A DNA stretch of 32,479 bases, taken from the NCBI GenBank assembly GCA_036310005.1, contig JAXJSP010000009.1:1-32479 (forward strand). Direction: 5' to 3'. Source of the stretch: JAXJSP01 sp036310005 (GTDB taxonomy: Bacteria; Bacillota; Clostridia; Oscillospirales; Acutalibacteraceae). This document shows positions 30,125-32,479 of this stretch, in pieces. The notes below the pieces were generated by a model. That model saw nothing but the letters and a program-made list of their open reading frames with translations, did no database searches and was not told the origin of the DNA. Both the position numbers and the translations under genes were made by a program. How positions within the stretch are numbered: the stretch's first letter is position 1; every line of letters starts with the position of its first letter.

Positions 30125-31060
30125 GTGTATTATCAGGTCGGCGATACAATAAAGCAAATTAAAATGGATGAGATTGACTCAAATTATATTACAGCAGGCT
30201 TTATCACGCTGACGCAATTAAAACTAAACGCCGACGCTTTCGGTTTTTCCCCTTATACAGTTGCTGTGTGCGAGGAGCAAGACAAATCTTTTCGCTCGTC
30301 TGTTTATGTATATGAAAAATATACTTTTGCGACGATTAAAATAACCGCGCCGCACAAAAAAGACGACAAAGAGGACTGTATTGCGATATATATAAGCAAA
30401 AACTTCTTTTTGGTAGTCAATATTGCCGACTCCGACTCGTCGACAAAAAAGTTTTTTGAAAAATCTCTTAAAAGATACCCGCAGTCCGGACTTACACTTG
30501 AAAAAATTATTTTTGCCTTTTTTGACTGTCTTATTGAGGGCGACCGCCATATATTAGAGGGCATAGATTTTGATATTTCAAAACTTGAAGGCTCTATATT
30601 AAAAGGTAAGATTGACAATAATTTCCCGTATAATCTTGCGTATTACAAAAAGCAGGTATTACTGCTTCGCAATTATTACGAGCAACTTATTGATATAAGC
30701 GAAGAATTGCTCGAAAATGAAAACGATATTTTCGACGGCGGCGAACTTAAATATCTGAATCTGTTTAAAGACAAAGTGACGCGCCTTTGCGACAATGTAC
30801 TGCTTTTAAGAGAAGAACTGACCGCCGCAAGAGATGCACATCAGTCGCTACTCGACTCGAAAATGAATGAAACTATGAAAACGCTGACGGTCCTGTCTTC
30901 AATATTCTTACCGCTAACCCTTGTTACGAGTTGGTACGGAATGAATTTTGAAAATATGCCGGAGTTAAAATGGTCTTTCGGGTATATCGGCGTCTTTGTT
31001 CTGGCTGTTGCTATCTCGATTGTCTGTGTCGGAATTTTTAAAAAGAAAAACTGGTTTTAA
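30125..31060 (+). CDS. CorA-family divalent cation transporter
   Basis: A 311-residue magnesium/cobalt-type channel. The soluble N-terminal part and long helix lead into TM1 with the selectivity motif YGMNF (in LVTSWYGMNFENMPEL), then TM2 (GYIGVFVLAVAISIVCVGIF) and a basic end KKKNWF. The starting codon is GTG with an AAGGTGA site upstream. CorA proteins are pentamers in the membrane; magnesium is the usual ion. A terminator follows immediately. Confidence 0.93.
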   Translation: MYYQVGDTIKQIKMDEIDSNYITAGFITLTQLKLNADAFGFSPYTVAVCEEQDKSFRSSVYVYEKYTFATIKITAPHKKDDKEDCIAIYISKNFFLVVNIADSDSSTKKFFEKSLKRYPQSGLTLEKIIFAFFDCLIEGDRHILEGIDFDISKLEGSILKGKIDNNFPYNLAYYKKQVLLLRNYYEQLIDISEELLENENDIFDGGELKYLNLFKDKVTRLCDNVLLLREELTAARDAHQSLLDSKMNETMKTLTVLSSIFLPLTLVTSWYGMNFENMPELKWSFGYIGVFVLAVAISIVCVGIFKKKNWF

Positions 31061-31088
31061 AATATCTGCATTTTTGCAGATATTTTTT
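31059..31088 (+). terminator. terminator of carD-corA
   Basis: Arms 31059-31070 and 31075-31086 form a perfect 12-bp stem with a TTTT loop and T-run, overlapping the corA stop. Confidence 0.9.
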
Positions 31089-31090
31089 GC

Positions 31091-31119
31091 TTGATAAATT
31101 TATAACAATAATGTATAAT
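31091..31119 (+). promoter_or_regulatory. sigma-A promoter of the fucO-like gene
   Basis: TTGATA (31091-31096), 17-bp spacer, TATAAT (31114-31119), directly after the corA terminator. Confidence 0.83.
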
Positions 31120-31158
31120 TATTATAGATTATAAGTTTTTGAAAGGTGTGTCGAAAAA

Positions 31159-32304
31159 ATGAACAAATTTATGTTAAACGAAACTTCTTATCACGGTTCA
31201 GGTGCTATCAGTGCAGTAGTAGATGAAATCAACAACCGCGGATTTAAAAAGGCGTTTGTCGTAACCGATCCGGACCTTCTTAAATTCAATGTTGCTACTA
31301 AGGTTACCGATTTGCTTGACAATGCAAAAATTGATTATGCTGTATTTTCGGATGTCAAGGCTAACCCTACTATTGAAAATGTACAGCACGGTGTAGAAGA
31401 GTTTAAAAAAGCAGGTGCTGACTGCATAGTTGCTATCGGCGGCGGTTCTGCTATGGACACTTCAAAAGCAATCGGTATTATCATCGCAAACCCGGAATTT
31501 GCCGATGTTCGCTCACTTGAAGGCGTTGCTCCTACTAAAAACCCGTGTGTACCTATTATTGCAGTTGCTACAACAGCAGGTACTGCAGCAGAAGTTACAA
31601 TTAACTATGTAATTACCGATGTTGAGAAAAAACGCAAATTTGTTTGCGTAGATGCTCATGACATTCCTGTTGTTGCTATAGTTGACCCTGATATGATGAG
31701 TTCAATGCCGGCATCTCTTACCGCTGCTACCGGTATGGACGCATTAACTCACGCTATTGAAGGTTACATAACAAAAGGCGCTTGGGAATTAAGCGATATG
31801 TTCCATATCAAAGCCATTGAAATTATTGCAAGAAGTTTGCGTGCCGCAGTTAAAAACGAGGCTGAAGGCAGAAAAGGAATGGCATTAGGTCAGTATGTTG
31901 CAGGAATGGGCTTTTCCAATGTAGGACTCGGTGTTGACCACTCAATGGCTCACACACTTTCTGCTTGCTATGACACTCCTCACGGAGTTGCTTGTGCAAT
32001 TCTTCTTCCTACCGTTATGCAGTTTAACGCACCTTACACAGGCGAAAAATACAAAGATATTGCAAAGGCTATGGGCGTTGAAAATGTTGATAGTATGACT
32101 CAGGAAGAATACAGAAAAGCGGCTGTCGATGCAGTAAGACAGTTAAGCGTTGATGTAGGAATTCCGACTTCGCTTAAAGGCATAGTAAACCCTGCCGACA
32201 TCCCGACTCTTTCACAGTCAGCATTTGATGATGCTTGCAGACCGGGTAACCCGAGAGATTTGACAGTTGACGATATCAAGGCATTGTTTGAGAGTTTAAT
32301 GTAA
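31159..32304 (+). CDS. iron-containing alcohol dehydrogenase, lactaldehyde reductase-like (FucO)
   Basis: A 381-residue group III alcohol dehydrogenase that interconverts an aldehyde and an alcohol with NAD(H). Nucleotide site AIGGGSAMDTSKAIG at about 92-106, TTAGTAAEVT, and iron ligands in the ATGMDALTHAIEGY, GVDHSMAHTLSA and TPHGVACAILLP blocks. The sequence blocks most resemble FucO (1,2-propanediol oxidoreductase); 1,3-propanediol or butanol dehydrogenase activity cannot be excluded. AAAGGTG lies upstream, and it is a single-gene unit with its own promoter and terminator. No fucose or rhamnose genes are in view. Confidence 0.92.
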   Translation: MNKFMLNETSYHGSGAISAVVDEINNRGFKKAFVVTDPDLLKFNVATKVTDLLDNAKIDYAVFSDVKANPTIENVQHGVEEFKKAGADCIVAIGGGSAMDTSKAIGIIIANPEFADVRSLEGVAPTKNPCVPIIAVATTAGTAAEVTINYVITDVEKKRKFVCVDAHDIPVVAIVDPDMMSSMPASLTAATGMDALTHAIEGYITKGAWELSDMFHIKAIEIIARSLRAAVKNEAEGRKGMALGQYVAGMGFSNVGLGVDHSMAHTLSACYDTPHGVACAILLPTVMQFNAPYTGEKYKDIAKAMGVENVDSMTQEEYRKAAVDAVRQLSVDVGIPTSLKGIVNPADIPTLSQSAFDDACRPGNPRDLTVDDIKALFESLM

Positions 32305-32324
32305 TTAAAATATAGTATATTTTT

Positions 32325-32355
32325 AACAGAGATTGTGCATACAATCTCTGTTTTT
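32325..32355 (+). terminator. terminator of the fucO-like gene
   Basis: Arms 32325-32336 and 32341-32352 form a perfect stem with a GCAT loop and a following T-run. Confidence 0.92.
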
Positions 32356-32391
32356 GTTATGATACAATAGATAGGTAACAGTAAAAATAGA

Positions 32392-32459
32392 AAAAACAAC
32401 TCAAATGTGCTAAGATGTAAAGTGACCAAACCCAACATCGGCACAAAGGAGTTGTTTTT
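32392..32459 (+). repeat. inverted repeat masking a ribosome binding site
   Basis: Arms 32392-32410 and 32441-32459 are complementary at 16 of 19 positions with a 30-nt loop. The right arm contains AAAGGAG, the ribosome site of the gene starting at 32463, so the RNA hairpin would hide it. Similar arrangements are known at the ends of some transposons. Confidence 0.6.
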
Positions 32460-32462
32460 CCG

Positions 32463-32479
32463 ATGAAAAGTATATCACC
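32463..32479 (+). CDS. start of an unidentified gene, cut by window edge
   Basis: An ATG preceded by AAAGGAG, with five codons (MKSIS) before the edge. The spacing from the ribosome site is about 10 nt. Too short to identify; the flanking inverted repeat makes a transposase possible. Confidence 0.35.

Overview
The window is about 32.5 kb of AT-rich, densely coded DNA with mostly consensus sigma-A promoters, AAGGAG-type ribosome binding sites, strong stem-plus-U terminators and a T-box leader. Together with a group-B-like [FeFe] hydrogenase, CarD, a Fur/Zur-type zinc operon and an iron-containing alcohol dehydrogenase, this points to an anaerobic Bacillota (Clostridia, perhaps a gut Oscillospirales relative; the rank below class is a guess). 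No tRNA, rRNA, CRISPR array or complete insertion sequence was seen.

Layout. 1-1951 (minus): an [FeFe] hydrogenase followed by a malic enzyme that runs off the left edge. 2073-3142 (minus): an APH-fold kinase that appears to use an ACG start, and a 60-residue membrane protein. 3279-5267 (plus): a complete 2-isopropylmalate synthase fused in frame to an AraC-type DNA-binding domain. 5277-10481 (minus): fur/zur, znuA, znuC, znuB and a P-type ATPase, with a perfect palindromic operator over the promoter. 10600-23945 (minus): a twelve-gene branched-chain amino acid operon, ilvA-ridA-leuA-ilvE-leuC-leuD-leuB-ilvB-ilvN-ilvC-ilvD followed by a DUF815 ATPase, behind a T-box riboswitch. 24523-27337 (plus): a three-gene ABC importer of the TrpXYZ-like type. 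27388-29343 (minus): a PP2C-like phosphatase and a zinc-ribbon membrane protein. 29601-31060 (plus): carD and corA. 31159-32304 (plus): a fucO-like alcohol dehydrogenase. The right edge holds the first codons of an unidentified gene behind a ribosome-site-masking inverted repeat.

How it fits together. The large operon encodes the route from threonine and pyruvate to isoleucine, valine and leucine, including RidA, which removes the reactive enamine released by IlvA. A second LeuA outside the operon, with its own promoter and a DNA-binding tail, is the most unusual object here. It keeps the metal and catalytic residues and the C-terminal region that in the family binds leucine, so it could be a metabolite-sensing transcription factor, a bifunctional enzyme-regulator, or an enzyme of altered specificity. 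The operon's own leaderside control (T-box plus a palindrome across the -10 box) leaves room for such a regulator. Assignments rest on reading motifs by eye; no database search was possible.
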